Positions 8,158 through 17,401 are shown, counted from the first letter of the stretch. The stretch: 64,000 nt of DNA from Lentilactobacillus diolivorans DSM 14421 (GCF_001434255.1 NZ_AZEY01000079.1:50292-114291), one strand, 5' to 3'. Notes: generated by a model from the sequence alone, not told the origin. Numbers and translations: made by a program.

Positions 8158-9009
8158 ATGACAACCGTTTTAATCAGTGGTTTGGGATTAATTGGAAGTT
8201 CGATTGCCAGAGTGATTCATCGGCAAAATCCTGCTAATGAAATGATTGGTGTTGATCCCGATGATGATTCATCCCAGTTTATGTTGCAACAGCACATTAT
8301 TAATCGAATTGATACATTTAATCATGCGGCCCAGAAAGCTGATGTGATTATTCTGGCTGGACCGGTTTCCGTTATTATTAGTCAAATTGAAGAGTTGGCT
8401 AATATCAAATTAAAGCCTAATGTGTTGATCACTGATACTGGTAGTACTAAGGCCAGTGTAATGAAAGCGGCACAGTCATTGATTAAAAAGGGAGTTGGCT
8501 TTCTAGGTGGCCATCCCATGGCGGGGTCACATTTAACGGGTAGCCGGTCGGGAAGCCTGAGATTATTAACCCAGTCAACTTATTTTTTAGTGAATGGTTC
8601 GCAAACCCAGCGACAACTTGATCAGTTTAAAGCCTTAATGAAGCCAGCGAAAATTAATTGGACATTAATCGGCGCTAAAGATCACGATCAATTAGTTAGC
8701 GAACTAAGTCATGTTCCCCATGTTGTAGCAACAACATTAGTGAACGCAGCTGCGGCACAATTGCAGGATAACCCAACTGGCCTTTCTGCGGCGGCTGGTG
8801 GGTTTAAAGATACTACTCGGATTGCCGCTGCCGATCCAACTATGTGGACGGCAATCATGTTAAACAACGCTGATGCAATCGATGAGGGGATTGAGGCTTT
8901 TAAAACTCAGTTAACGAAACTGCAGACAGCAATTCATAATCAAGACGAACAGACAATTCTAAGGACGTTTCAGCAGGCACAGGCGATTCGAGAGTCGCTT
9001 GATAAGTAA
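8158..9009 (+). CDS. tyrA: Prephenate dehydrogenase
   Basis: The 283-residue protein starts with a Rossmann fold (ISGLGLIGSSIA, residues 6-17). It then has GGHPMAGSH, the prephenate-site motif with catalytic His, and SHVPHVVATTLV in the helical domain. It converts prephenate to 4-hydroxyphenylpyruvate with NAD. It is short and has no C-terminal ACT domain, so Tyr feedback through ACT is unlikely in this copy. Tight coupling to aroA (AAAGAGGTGG before the start) places it in the operon. The leader peptide's Tyr codons match its end product. Confidence 0.94.
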   Translation: MTTVLISGLGLIGSSIARVIHRQNPANEMIGVDPDDDSSQFMLQQHIINRIDTFNHAAQKADVIILAGPVSVIISQIEELANIKLKPNVLITDTGSTKASVMKAAQSLIKKGVGFLGGHPMAGSHLTGSRSGSLRLLTQSTYFLVNGSQTQRQLDQFKALMKPAKINWTLIGAKDHDQLVSELSHVPHVVATTLVNAAAAQLQDNPTGLSAAAGGFKDTTRIAAADPTMWTAIMLNNADAIDEGIEAFKTQLTKLQTAIHNQDEQTILRTFQQAQAIRESLDK

Positions 9010-9020
9010 GGAGAATGCTT

Positions 9021-9548
9021 ATGAAAGCTATACTTGTAGGATTTATGGGAAGCGGAAAAACGACGGTTGGCAATTTGTTAGCGCAGCGGTTGGGAATGCC
9101 ATATCATGATCTGGATGATATTATTATTCAACGAGCGGGTAAGTCGATTCAGCAAATCTTTGATGATAACGGTGAAGCTGCCTTTCGACAGTTAGAGCAT
9201 GAAGCTTTAGTAGATTCAATGGCAGACAATGGTATTTTAGGGACGGGTGGTGGCACCCCAATTCAGTTAACGAACTTTGAAATTTTACGTCAAAGTCAGA
9301 TCCCGGTGGTCCTGTTGGATGTGCTGCCACAAACCATTATGGATCGACTAAAAGATGATACACAACGACCGCTAGCTCGCGAACTTGGATTAACTGGTTT
9401 GGTTGATTTAAAGGGACAACGGGATGATAAGTATGAGGCTGTGAGCGATTTTCGGATTGCCACTGATCGGTTAACACCACTTGAAGTCGTTGATGAAATT
9501 ACCAAAAAAACTATTTGTGAACCAGCAGAATGTGATCTAAGGAGATGA
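9021..9548 (+). CDS. aroK: Shikimate kinase
   Basis: I start at ATG 9021, 7 nt after AAGGAG (9008-9013). An ATG at 9015 is too close to that site. The 175-residue product has a Walker A loop GFMGSGKTT (7-15), the shikimate-binding DLDD, the GTGGG motif and a lid with RPLA. It phosphorylates shikimate using ATP. It follows tyrA by 11 nt and precedes aroE by 4 nt, so the genes are co-transcribed. Confidence 0.95.
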   Translation: MKAILVGFMGSGKTTVGNLLAQRLGMPYHDLDDIIIQRAGKSIQQIFDDNGEAAFRQLEHEALVDSMADNGILGTGGGTPIQLTNFEILRQSQIPVVLLDVLPQTIMDRLKDDTQRPLARELGLTGLVDLKGQRDDKYEAVSDFRIATDRLTPLEVVDEITKKTICEPAECDLRR

Positions 9549-9552
9549 GAAA

Positions 9553-10440
9553 ATGATTGATGGACATACCAAATTATTTGGCTTCTTGGCACACCCTGCT
9601 GCTCACAGCTTATCGCCATTGATTCATAACACTAGTTTTAAGGTTACCGGCATTAACGGGACCTATTTGGCGTTTGATGTCACTTCAGACGGCCTTGAGA
9701 ATACCATCACGGCGTTACGGTCCATGCATATTGGTGGGGTAAACTTATCGATGCCGTTAAAAACAGAGGTTATCCCATTATTAGATGAAATGACGCCACG
9801 TGCTAAGCGATTGCAAGCTGTTAATACGATTGTCAATCAAAACGGTAAGCTGATTGGTGACACAACGGATGGGCAAGGGTTTGTGGATGCATTAGCCCAG
9901 CAGGGGATCAGTGTTGCGGGGAAACAACTAACAGTACTTGGTGCTGGTGGTGCCGGCAGATCGATTATAGCGGCACTAATTGACGCGGGAGCAAGACAAA
10001 TTAACGTGTTTAAGCGGCAAAATGAGACTTTTGAAAAACGCAAACAGCAGCCTGAATCTTGGTCAGATGTAGTTTCCGTTATCCCTTATGAGAATTTGGA
10101 AAAGATGGCAGCATCAATTGAGGCTAGTCAAATTATTGTTAATACGACGAATGTGGGGATGAGTCATGATCATGCATTACCAATTTTACAAACGATGATT
10201 GATTTATTGAATTCTCAGCAGATCGTGGTTGATGTCATCTATTTTCCATTGACAACGCCCTTTCTTGAGGCGGCAAAGAAACAGGGCTGCCAGACTTTTA
10301 ACGGCGTTGGCATGTTGGTTCATCAAGCGGCCGGGTCGTTCTTAGAGTGGACGGGTAAGCAAATGCCGGTTAAAGAAGTTATTGCGGCTGTTAGACAAGA
10401 AGTCATGCGTCGTCAGGACGTTGTGAAATCTGTTGTATAA
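9553..10440 (+). CDS. aroE: Shikimate dehydrogenase
   Basis: The 295-residue protein shows the substrate motif HSLSPLIHN (17-25), the catalytic Lys in NLSMPLKTE, and the dinucleotide loop GAGGAGRS. The C-terminal GVGMLVHQAAGSFLEWTG is also typical. It reduces 3-dehydroshikimate with NADPH. It is the last gene of this operon. DAHP synthase, aroB, aroD and prephenate dehydratase are not in the window, so the cluster covers only part of the pathway. Confidence 0.95.
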   Translation: MIDGHTKLFGFLAHPAAHSLSPLIHNTSFKVTGINGTYLAFDVTSDGLENTITALRSMHIGGVNLSMPLKTEVIPLLDEMTPRAKRLQAVNTIVNQNGKLIGDTTDGQGFVDALAQQGISVAGKQLTVLGAGGAGRSIIAALIDAGARQINVFKRQNETFEKRKQQPESWSDVVSVIPYENLEKMAASIEASQIIVNTTNVGMSHDHALPILQTMIDLLNSQQIVVDVIYFPLTTPFLEAAKKQGCQTFNGVGMLVHQAAGSFLEWTGKQMPVKEVIAAVRQEVMRRQDVVKSVV

Positions 10441-10534
10441 TGAGCAGTTCCGAACCGTAAGCATGAACTTAATCATTTAAGATTGGCAGACATGGTCGGA
10501 TTATCATGGATTCAAGTCTTGGATTAAGTAAATG

Positions 10535-10543
10535 TGGTATAGT
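10535..10543 (+). promoter_or_regulatory. Extended -10 promoter of the thiW transcript
   Basis: TGG followed by TATAGT (10538-10543) forms an extended -10 about 30 nt before the TPP riboswitch. No good -35 is seen at standard spacing. Confidence 0.5.
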
Positions 10544-10572
10544 AAATGAGAACTGAATATGATTTGATAACA

Positions 10573-10650
10573 TTAGGGGAGCCATGTGGCTGAGACGTGA
10601 ATTTCACGGACCCTTGAACCTGATCTGGTTAACGCCAGCGTAGGAAAAAT
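10573..10650 (+). promoter_or_regulatory. TPP riboswitch aptamer
   Basis: The THI-box consensus is clear: GGGGAGCC, then GGCTGAGA, then ACCCTTGAACCTGATCTGG, then CCAGCGTAGGAAA. It directly precedes thiW. TPP binding is expected to lower thiW expression. Confidence 0.97.
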
Positions 10651-10665
10651 GTATCAGCTAAAAGT

Positions 10666-10703
10666 GCCCTCCCTTTGTTATCAAAACAAGTGGAGGGCTT
10701 TTG
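10666..10703 (+). promoter_or_regulatory. thiW expression platform (terminator and SD sequestration)
   Basis: GCCCTCC (10666-10672) pairs with GGAGGGC (10692-10698), with TTTGTT/AACAAG extending the stem, and a short TTTT follows. The 3' arm contains the only plausible ribosome binding site of thiW (GGAGGG), so the hairpin can hide the start region as well as terminate transcription. Confidence 0.75.
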
Positions 10704-10706
10704 AGT

Positions 10707-11222
10707 ATGAAAAAATCGGTTACATATAAGATGATTTTAACAGCAATTTTAGCTGCGATTGGTGTTGTCGGCGGTAGTTTATTTGAATTTCCAGTACTGG
10801 GTGCACGAGTCGCCCCGATGCAACATTTGATTAATTTGATTTCGGGGGTTCTGGTTGGCCCTTGGTGGGCAGTCACTCAAGCATTTATTACATCGTTAAT
10901 TCGCAATGTTCTGGGAACCGGAACGGTTTTGGCGTTTCCAGGTAGTATGATTGGGGCGTTTTGCGTGGGCTGGCTGTTTCAAAAAACGCAAAGTCTCATT
11001 GTGGCAGCCATGGGTGAATTAATTGGGACCGGTGTAATTGGCGCAATTGTAGCTTATCCATTGGCAGCCTGGTTAATGGGCACTACCGGCGCCGTTTTTC
11101 TGTTCATCCCAAGTTTCTTCCTGAGTGCGCTGGTTGGTGTCATTGTTGGTTATCTCATTTTGAAGAGTATTTGGAACCGAGTGATTGTCCCACAGCAAAA
11201 GAAGCTGGGAATGAAAAAGTAG
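10707..11222 (+). CDS. thiW: ThiW, thiazole-uptake S component
   Basis: I start at ATG 10707, 9 nt after GGAGGG (10692-10697). A TTG at 10701 is in frame but too close. The 171-residue protein is very hydrophobic with about five or six membrane segments, and matches the ThiW family of ECF-transporter substrate-binding subunits (ARVAPMQHLINLISGVLVGPWW, FPGSMIGAF). It is thought to import the thiazole moiety of thiamine with the shared EcfAA'T module, which is not here. Regulation by the TPP riboswitch supports the call. It is monocistronic. Confidence 0.92.
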   Translation: MKKSVTYKMILTAILAAIGVVGGSLFEFPVLGARVAPMQHLINLISGVLVGPWWAVTQAFITSLIRNVLGTGTVLAFPGSMIGAFCVGWLFQKTQSLIVAAMGELIGTGVIGAIVAYPLAAWLMGTTGAVFLFIPSFFLSALVGVIVGYLILKSIWNRVIVPQQKKLGMKK

Positions 11223-11337
11223 TTAGGATGGTTTAACTGAACCAAGTGCCCCACAGGAACTCTGATAGACCAATAATTATCTTGGTATCAATTAACAGTG
11301 TGGCAGAGGAGTTAACTTTCAATGTAATCGGGTTGGC

Positions 11338-11416
11338 ATAGTGGGATAATTCGAATACGCGGCACGAAGTTGCCTTTCGTCTCATGTTTCCGGTCGAGAA
11401 TAATCGTGATTACGCA
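11338..11416 (-). repeat. Composite intergenic repeat, inverted copy
   Basis: Read on the minus strand this contains GCGTAATCACGATTATT, then ATGAGACGAAAGGCAACTTC, then GAATTATCC. This matches the conserved linker and left arm of the copies at 42062 and 50932. The right arm is lost. Confidence 0.6.
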
Positions 11417-11452
11417 AAAAGAGACTGGGAAAAATAATTATTGCCCGTCTCC
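11415..11452 (-). terminator. Terminator of the lacI-type gene
   Basis: On the minus strand GAGACGGG and CCCAGTCTC form a stem around an AT-rich loop, followed by TTTTT. It lies 3' of the regulator at 11485. Confidence 0.75.
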
Positions 11453-11484
11453 AATTGACGTGGTTTTCGTTTCGGTTTCTGATC

Positions 11485-12507
11485 TTATTGTGGTAAAAAT
11501 GTCTCACGGTATTTAAAGCTACCGGGAATAATCGTTCGGACTGACCAATTTCGCTTTGTTTTTGCAAACATCTCGGCCTGTAACAGTGCCGTATAACCAA
11601 GCTCACTTTTTGGTAACCAGATACTTGTTAGCGAAGGCGTGAGGTAAGAAGTAAATTCCAAATCATCGAAACTGATTAAAGCAATGTCTTTGCCGGCAAT
11701 CAGATGGTTTTGACTCATTGCTTTCATTGCACCGATTGCTAGTGGGTCTGAAGCAACCAAAATGGCACGGAGTTTGTTGCCGTATTCAGTAATTAATTCC
11801 GTCGTGGCTTGCATGGCATCTTTGGTGGTCCAATCGATTTCTTTGAACGCAGTTTGACGGTGATGGGTTTGGACCCAGTTTTCGTAGGCCATTGTCCGGA
11901 CATCGGCAATTCCTTTGCTCAAACTACCATCTAAACTCATTTCTTTTCGATTGCCACCAATGAAAGCAATTAGTTCGTCATCGTTGGCTACTGTACTTAA
12001 CTGGTTTAATGCAGTTGTTGTTAGCTCAGCGAGATTACTATCGACTGCATCAACAAGGTTATGATAGTGGGTGCCGGCATCTACTAAAATAATGTGTTGA
12101 TTATACTTTTTTAATGATTTGACAGCTGATTCACTGACAGTGCCGGTGATAATAATGGCATCGTAATTTGCTAAATCCTGAGGGTGCAATCCAGCCTGCA
12201 TTCGAATAATCTTTGAAATATTAATTTCCTCAGTCCGAGCTGCTTCATAAATACCATGTCTGACAAATCGCCAATATTCGTCCCTGGTTTCTTCTTCCAG
12301 GGTAAGAGTCGTAATTACGGCAAAATTTAGCGTGTCTTTTGACTGCTTTGCTCGATCAGAGTAGTGATAGCCGAGCTGATCAGCAATTTGTTTAACTCTA
12401 TTTCGAGTTTCGTTGGCGACAAATTCACGTTTATCCGGATTTAATGCTCTTGAGACTGTTCCAGGTGATACGTTGGCTAATTTTGAAATTTCTTTGATCG
12501 TTGCCAA
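11485..12507 (-). CDS. LacI-family regulator of the alpha-galactoside locus
   Basis: The 340-residue protein begins with a LacI helix-turn-helix (MATIKEISKLANVSPGTVSRALN). The hinge follows (about residue 47-55), then a periplasmic-binding-like sugar domain with ILVASDPLAIGAMKAM and ISFDDLEF. The start codon is TTG with GGAGGAAA 8 nt upstream. It is divergent from lacS-melA, whose promoter carries a perfect palindrome of the LacI type, so it very likely represses those genes until an alpha-galactoside is present. The effector is inferred from context. Confidence 0.9.
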   Translation of the reverse strand: MATIKEISKLANVSPGTVSRALNPDKREFVANETRNRVKQIADQLGYHYSDRAKQSKDTLNFAVITTLTLEEETRDEYWRFVRHGIYEAARTEEINISKIIRMQAGLHPQDLANYDAIIITGTVSESAVKSLKKYNQHIILVDAGTHYHNLVDAVDSNLAELTTTALNQLSTVANDDELIAFIGGNRKEMSLDGSLSKGIADVRTMAYENWVQTHHRQTAFKEIDWTTKDAMQATTELITEYGNKLRAILVASDPLAIGAMKAMSQNHLIAGKDIALISFDDLEFTSYLTPSLTSIWLPKSELGYTALLQAEMFAKTKRNWSVRTIIPGSFKYRETFLPQ

Positions 12508-12757
12508 GGTGGCGTTTCCTCCAATAAAATTAGATGATCGGTTGTTAAATAGATATCTGAGTTGAATATTTAATAAAAAGGTGTTTATGTGTTTAAATCA
12601 TGCTTTTGCATTCTCAATAACCTTTAGACTAGCATATTTTGAAGGGAAGCGACAAATTAATTCACAATCTCAGGACTGTTTAAGTGCAAAGTCATTAAAA
12701 GTCTTCTAAAATTAAATTGAATGTTTAGTGAAAATTTTAGTGTTTTTAATAAAATTA

Positions 12758-12786
12758 TTGACATTTTCGCTGTAAACGTTTACATT
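12758..12786 (+). promoter_or_regulatory. Promoter and LacI-type operator of lacS-melA
   Basis: TTGACA (12758-12763), 17 nt, TACATT (12781-12786). A perfect 14-bp palindrome TGTAAACGTTTACA (12771-12784) overlaps the -10. It suits the divergent LacI protein. It also resembles a catabolite-responsive element for CcpA, so both could act here. Confidence 0.85.
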
Positions 12787-12838
12787 CATGGTAGCAATTA
12801 TTTTATCTATTTTTTTATAACCGTTAGGAGGGTTATAT

Positions 12839-14806
12839 ATGGCAGAAAAGTCGCATAAGTTGGTTTCAAGGCTATCGTACTCATTCGGTGCCTTTGGCCA
12901 TGATATGTTTTACGCTACGTTATCAACGTACTTTATTATGTTTGTTACCTCACATCTGTTTAGTAAAGATAGTGGTGGTCAAAGTGCGAAGATGATTGCT
13001 TATATTGGTGTCATGATTATGGTGCTTCGGTTTGTTGAGTTAGCGATTGATCCCTTTATCGGAAATACAATCGATAACACCAACACAAAATGGGGGCATT
13101 TTAAACCTTGGATTATTGCAGGTGGAACTGTTGGGTCAATTACGTTGACCATTCTATTCACCGATATGGGTGGTTTAAATGTTTCCAGTCCATGGTTATA
13201 CTTGGTTATTTTCATGCTGCTATATATCACAATGGATATTTTCTATTCATTTAAGGACGTTGGTTTCTGGTCAATGATTCCTGCAATTTCGTTTTCATCA
13301 AAAGAACGTGAAAAAACCGCTGCCTATGCCCGGGTTGGTTCTAACATTGGTGCCAACATTGTTGGGGTTATCGTTATGCCACTGGTTGTTTTCTTCTCCG
13401 TTAATACAAATAACGGCCAAGGTGATAACCGTGGATGGTTAGGATTTGCAGCAGTTATTGCTTTAATCTCTTGGGTATCGGCAATTATTGTTGGTATGGG
13501 AACTAAAGAAGTTGATTCTGATTTACGGAAAAATGTTGAAAAAACGACCTTTAAAGATGTTTTAAAAGTTTTGGCTCGGAATGATCAGTTAATGTGGCTT
13601 TCGTTAATGTATGCGCTTTATACTGCCGGCATGCAATTAACTAATGCGTTGGAGCTTTATTACTTCACGTATATTCTTGGTAAGCCAGGCGAATTTAGTA
13701 TTTTAGCTGGAATTAATACAGTCATTGGTGTTATTACTGTGCTGCTTTTCCCACCAATGGCACAAAAGTTCAGTCGTCGAAAAGTCTTCTTCGCTGCAAT
13801 TGCAATTATGATCGTTGCGCTATTCGTCTTCCTAATTGCTGGGCAATCATTGCCACTTGTTCTTTTGGCAGCGGCTTTGTTCTATATTCCGCAACCACTT
13901 GTTTTCTTGGTTGTTTTGATGATTTTAAGTGACTCGGTTGAATATGGACAGTTGAAGTTTGGTCATCGTGATGAATCGCTAACACTTTCGGTTCGACCGC
14001 TACTTGATAAATTTGGTGGTGCACTTTCAAATGGTGTCGTTATTGTCACGGCTGCCTGGGCTGGGATGACGTCTGGAAAAACTGCCAGTGATATTTCAAC
14101 AAGTGGTCAGTTTATCTTTAAGGGCATGATGTTCGGTGTTCCAGCCATCCTTATCTTATTGGGGACATTTGTGTTCTATAAGAAAGTGACATTGGATGAA
14201 AAAGAACACGCACGGATTGTTAATGAGTTGGAAAAAACATGGCATAAGCGTCTTGATACAGAAGGTAAAGAATCTATGCAGGACATTGAGAAAGAAGTTG
14301 CTCAAGCAACAACAACTTTCCAATCACCAATTACCGGAACAATGGAGAATTTGGCAGATGTTTCTGATGAAAACTTTGCTTCTGGAAAAATGGGGAAAGG
14401 GTTTGCGATTAAGCCAACAGACGGCAAAGTCTTTGCACCGTTTGATGGGACCATTGAAGCAACCTTCCCAACTCGCCATGCAATTGGAATCAAGTCTGAT
14501 GAAGGTATCTTAACACTCATTCATATTGGAATTGGTACCGTTAAAATGGATGGGACCGGGTTTGTTCAGTATGTTGAGCAAGGACAACACGTTAAACAAG
14601 GTGAAGAATTAATTGAATTCTGGCAGCCTGCCATTAAAAAAGCTAACTTAGATGATACTGTAATGGTGGTTGTTCCTAATTACAAAGACATCCAAGATTT
14701 CAATTATTTGAAAGACTCTGGTGACGTAACGCATGGGGATCAAATCTTGGATCTATCTAAGCCAACAAAACGGCCATTAGGAAACGAAAGTGATTCTAAA
14801 AAATAA
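12839..14806 (+). CDS. lacS: LacS-type galactoside:cation symporter with EIIA domain
   Basis: The 655-residue protein has two parts. Residues 1-465 form a 12-segment glycoside-pentoside-hexuronide transporter (SFGAFGHDMFYATL, ELAIDPFIGNTIDNTNTKWGHFKPWI). Residues 490-640 form a PTS EIIA-glucose-like domain with the phosphorylatable His562 in LIHIGIGTV and a second His at 546. Family members import lactose, melibiose or raffinose-type sugars with a proton or sodium, and the EIIA domain tunes activity through HPr phosphorylation. Position between a LacI gene and an alpha-galactosidase indicates melibiose or raffinose as likely substrates. GGAGGG precedes the ATG. Confidence 0.92.
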   Translation: MAEKSHKLVSRLSYSFGAFGHDMFYATLSTYFIMFVTSHLFSKDSGGQSAKMIAYIGVMIMVLRFVELAIDPFIGNTIDNTNTKWGHFKPWIIAGGTVGSITLTILFTDMGGLNVSSPWLYLVIFMLLYITMDIFYSFKDVGFWSMIPAISFSSKEREKTAAYARVGSNIGANIVGVIVMPLVVFFSVNTNNGQGDNRGWLGFAAVIALISWVSAIIVGMGTKEVDSDLRKNVEKTTFKDVLKVLARNDQLMWLSLMYALYTAGMQLTNALELYYFTYILGKPGEFSILAGINTVIGVITVLLFPPMAQKFSRRKVFFAAIAIMIVALFVFLIAGQSLPLVLLAAALFYIPQPLVFLVVLMILSDSVEYGQLKFGHRDESLTLSVRPLLDKFGGALSNGVVIVTAAWAGMTSGKTASDISTSGQFIFKGMMFGVPAILILLGTFVFYKKVTLDEKEHARIVNELEKTWHKRLDTEGKESMQDIEKEVAQATTTFQSPITGTMENLADVSDENFASGKMGKGFAIKPTDGKVFAPFDGTIEATFPTRHAIGIKSDEGILTLIHIGIGTVKMDGTGFVQYVEQGQHVKQGEELIEFWQPAIKKANLDDTVMVVVPNYKDIQDFNYLKDSGDVTHGDQILDLSKPTKRPLGNESDSKK

Positions 14807-14837
14807 GGCATTTAGAAACTAGAAAAGGATGGATAAA

Positions 14838-17063
14838 ATGGCGATTCATATTAACGAACAGGATCAGTTATTTCACTTACAAACGGATCATACGAGTTAT
14901 GTTTTTCAAGTGATGGAAAATGGCGAACTGGGTCAATTATATTATGGCAAGCGAATGCATGTCCGCTCGGCATATTCAAATTTAGCAACCCGTGAACAAC
15001 ATGATGCCACACCTGCTTGGAAACTTGATAAGCCTGATTTTCAACCAGAGTTACTAAAGCAGGAATATGCCAGCTTTGGTAAAGGTGATTTCCGTTACCC
15101 GGCTTTTCAAGTTGAACAGGAAAATGGGAGTCGGGTCACTGAATTTGTTTATGAGGGTTATCAACTAACCGACGGTAAGAAGCGATTGGATGATTTACCA
15201 TCAACTTTTGATGACAATAATGATGATTCTCAGACGCTAACGATTCAATTAAGAGACCGGCTGCTTGATTTAAAATTAGAGCTAAATTACACCATTTTTC
15301 CACATCAAGATGTCATCGTTAGAAGTGCGACCTTTATTAATTCAGGATCAGAAGAAACGGTTCTTAATCGAGCATTAAGTGCGGAATTGGATCTTCCAGA
15401 TCCAGATTACGATTTAATCCAATTCTCAGGGACTTGGGCAAGGGAACGTCATTTGATTCGCACACCACTACGCTCAGGTGTTCAGAGTATCAGCAGCTTG
15501 CGTGCCGCTTCCAGTGCGCAACAAAATCCCTTCTTTATGATTGCCCGGCCACAAACGACCGATGAGCATGGTGGGGTGTTTGGATTTAATCTGGTCTATT
15601 CCGGGAACTTTTTAGATCAGGTTGAAGTTGATCAATTTAATACCAGCCGCATTTTGGTTGGAATTAACCCAAGTGAATTTGCCTGGAAATTGGCACCTGG
15701 TGATACCTTCCAGACACCAGAAGCAATTATTAGTTATACAGACGAAGGTATGAATCAATTGAGCCAGCAGATGAGTGCCTGCTATATGAAGCATCTAGTC
15801 AGTCCCCGTTTTGCGACGCAAGAACGACCAATTCTGATTAATAATTGGGAAGCCACTTACTTTGATTTTGATGAAGATAAAATATTTAAAATTGCGAAAA
15901 AAGCTAAGACCCTTGGAATTGAAATGTTTGTTCTTGACGATGGTTGGTTTGGCCATCGGGATGATGACACAACCTCATTGGGAGATTGGTTCATTGACAA
16001 AAAGAAATTGCCGAGTGGCTTAGGAAACCTCGTCGAAAAAATTCACAAACTTGGACTTAAATTTGGTTTGTGGTTTGAACCGGAAATGATCTCGATGGAT
16101 AGTGAGTTATATCAGAATCATCCAGACTGGTTAATTAAAGCACCTGGTCGACAGGTCACGCCTGGTAGAAATCAGTTCGTTCTTGACATGACACGATCCG
16201 ACGTCATTGATTATCTTGTTGACGTGATGAGTCGAATTATTAAAGAGAGTCGACTTGACTACATTAAATGGGATATGAACCGCAACATCACCGAGATGTT
16301 TGGGAATCAATTGGCGCCAGATCAGCAATTGGAGTTTGCTCACCGTTACATTCTAGGTGTCTATCAGTTATATGCCAGATTGACCAAAGCCTATCCAGAT
16401 GTTTTATTTGAATCTTGTGCGTCCGGTGGTGGTCGGTTTGACCTTGGCATGATGTATTATGCGCCTCAGGCTTGGACCAGTGACGATACGGATGCTGTGG
16501 AAAGAATGAAGATTCAGTTTGGCACGTCCTATGGTTATCCCCAATCAATGATGGGGGCTCATGTGTCAGCAGTTCCTAATGATCAAACTGGTCGGATTAC
16601 ACCGTTACAAACCCGGGCAGATGTCGCTTATTTCGGCGACCTTGGCTATGAATTAGATGTCACCAAAATGTCTGCAGAAGAGCAGGCGCAGGTTCAACAA
16701 CAAACGACATTTTATAAACAACATCGGCGTCTTTTCCAATTCGGAAAATTTTATCGGATTGAAAGTCCGTTTGAAAATGATGGTAATGTTATTAGTTGGG
16801 AAGTCGTGAGCGAGGATAAATCGCACGCAATTGGTTGTCGTTATCAGATTTTAAATCAGCCTAATCCGTCATACTTACGTTTGTACTTTAAAGGGCTGGA
16901 TCCTGATCGAAAGTATACGATCAATGGTGGTTCGGAAGTATTTTATGGAGACGAATTGATGAATGCGGGATTATTCATTAACCGGTTACTTGGCCGAACA
17001 ATGGGGGTTGATTCATCAGCCGACTTCAGTTCGCGATTGTTTTTGATCGATGCTGTTGAATAA
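14838..17063 (+). CDS. melA: Alpha-galactosidase, glycoside hydrolase family 36
   Basis: I start at ATG 14838, giving 741 residues, because the ribosome binding site AAAGGATGG overlaps an earlier ATG at 14829. It has the GH36 layout: N-terminal beta-sandwich, a TIM barrel from about 325 to 640, and a small C-terminal beta domain. The nucleophile Asp lies in YIKWDMNR (about 479) and the acid/base Asp in TSDDTDA (about 549). FVLDDGWFG, CASGGGRFD and WFEPEM line the active site. It hydrolyses terminal alpha-1,6-galactose from melibiose or raffinose inside the cell, since no signal peptide is seen. It follows lacS by 31 nt in one operon. Confidence 0.96.
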   Translation: MAIHINEQDQLFHLQTDHTSYVFQVMENGELGQLYYGKRMHVRSAYSNLATREQHDATPAWKLDKPDFQPELLKQEYASFGKGDFRYPAFQVEQENGSRVTEFVYEGYQLTDGKKRLDDLPSTFDDNNDDSQTLTIQLRDRLLDLKLELNYTIFPHQDVIVRSATFINSGSEETVLNRALSAELDLPDPDYDLIQFSGTWARERHLIRTPLRSGVQSISSLRAASSAQQNPFFMIARPQTTDEHGGVFGFNLVYSGNFLDQVEVDQFNTSRILVGINPSEFAWKLAPGDTFQTPEAIISYTDEGMNQLSQQMSACYMKHLVSPRFATQERPILINNWEATYFDFDEDKIFKIAKKAKTLGIEMFVLDDGWFGHRDDDTTSLGDWFIDKKKLPSGLGNLVEKIHKLGLKFGLWFEPEMISMDSELYQNHPDWLIKAPGRQVTPGRNQFVLDMTRSDVIDYLVDVMSRIIKESRLDYIKWDMNRNITEMFGNQLAPDQQLEFAHRYILGVYQLYARLTKAYPDVLFESCASGGGRFDLGMMYYAPQAWTSDDTDAVERMKIQFGTSYGYPQSMMGAHVSAVPNDQTGRITPLQTRADVAYFGDLGYELDVTKMSAEEQAQVQQQTTFYKQHRRLFQFGKFYRIESPFENDGNVISWEVVSEDKSHAIGCRYQILNQPNPSYLRLYFKGLDPDRKYTINGGSEVFYGDELMNAGLFINRLLGRTMGVDSSADFSSRLFLIDAVE

Positions 17064-17152
17064 CGAAATTTTTTGTTAGATTAATCGTGAGTAAAATAAG
17101 TTATCTATTTCCATAATCGGGTATCTTAAGTCGTCATGATTCTTGACTAAAG

Positions 17153-17197
17153 AAACAGAGCTGAGACAAACATAAATTTGTCTTAGCTCTGTTTTTG
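17153..17197 (+). terminator. Terminator after the alpha-galactosidase gene
   Basis: ACAGAGCTGAGACAAA pairs with TTTGTCTTAGCTCTGT around CATAAA, followed by TTTT. It is the terminator part of the composite repeat that continues to 17333. Confidence 0.85.
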
Positions 17198-17225
17198 TAG
17201 TTTATGACTGTTACTTGTTCGTAAC

Positions 17226-17333
17226 GTGTGGCAGCCAGCAGCCCCCGGTCATATAAGCACCATCATCAGATACTCCAAAATCAGGAGTATCTGATGGTGG
17301 TGCTTATATTCTGGGGGCTGCTGGCTGCCACAC
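17226..17333. repeat. Long variable-arm hairpin repeat (copy B1)
   Basis: A 108-bp palindrome. The outer arms are 21 bp and perfect (17226-17246 with 17313-17333). The inner arms are 26 nt (17251-17276 with 17284-17309) with a single G-T pair. An asymmetric internal loop of GGTC against TCT separates them. The tip loop is seven nt. It is preceded by the linker GACTGTTACTTGTTCGTAAC and followed by CTCTTTGTT, as in related copies at 45616 and 31522. Confidence 0.85.
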
Positions 17334-17401
17334 TCTTTGTTAATTACACCAATAGTTGTAATATAGAAAGGTACCCTAATTTGAGGAAAGAAGAGAATAC
17401 T

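Noticed and set aside
9296-9619. A 107-codon frame antisense to aroK and aroE
   Set aside because: It overlaps two confident genes on the other strand and has no support.
17228-17401. N-terminal extension of the MFS exporter from ATG 17228
   Set aside because: The ATG lies within the long hairpin, has no ribosome binding site, and the added residues are unlike the family. TTG 17402 has a proper site.
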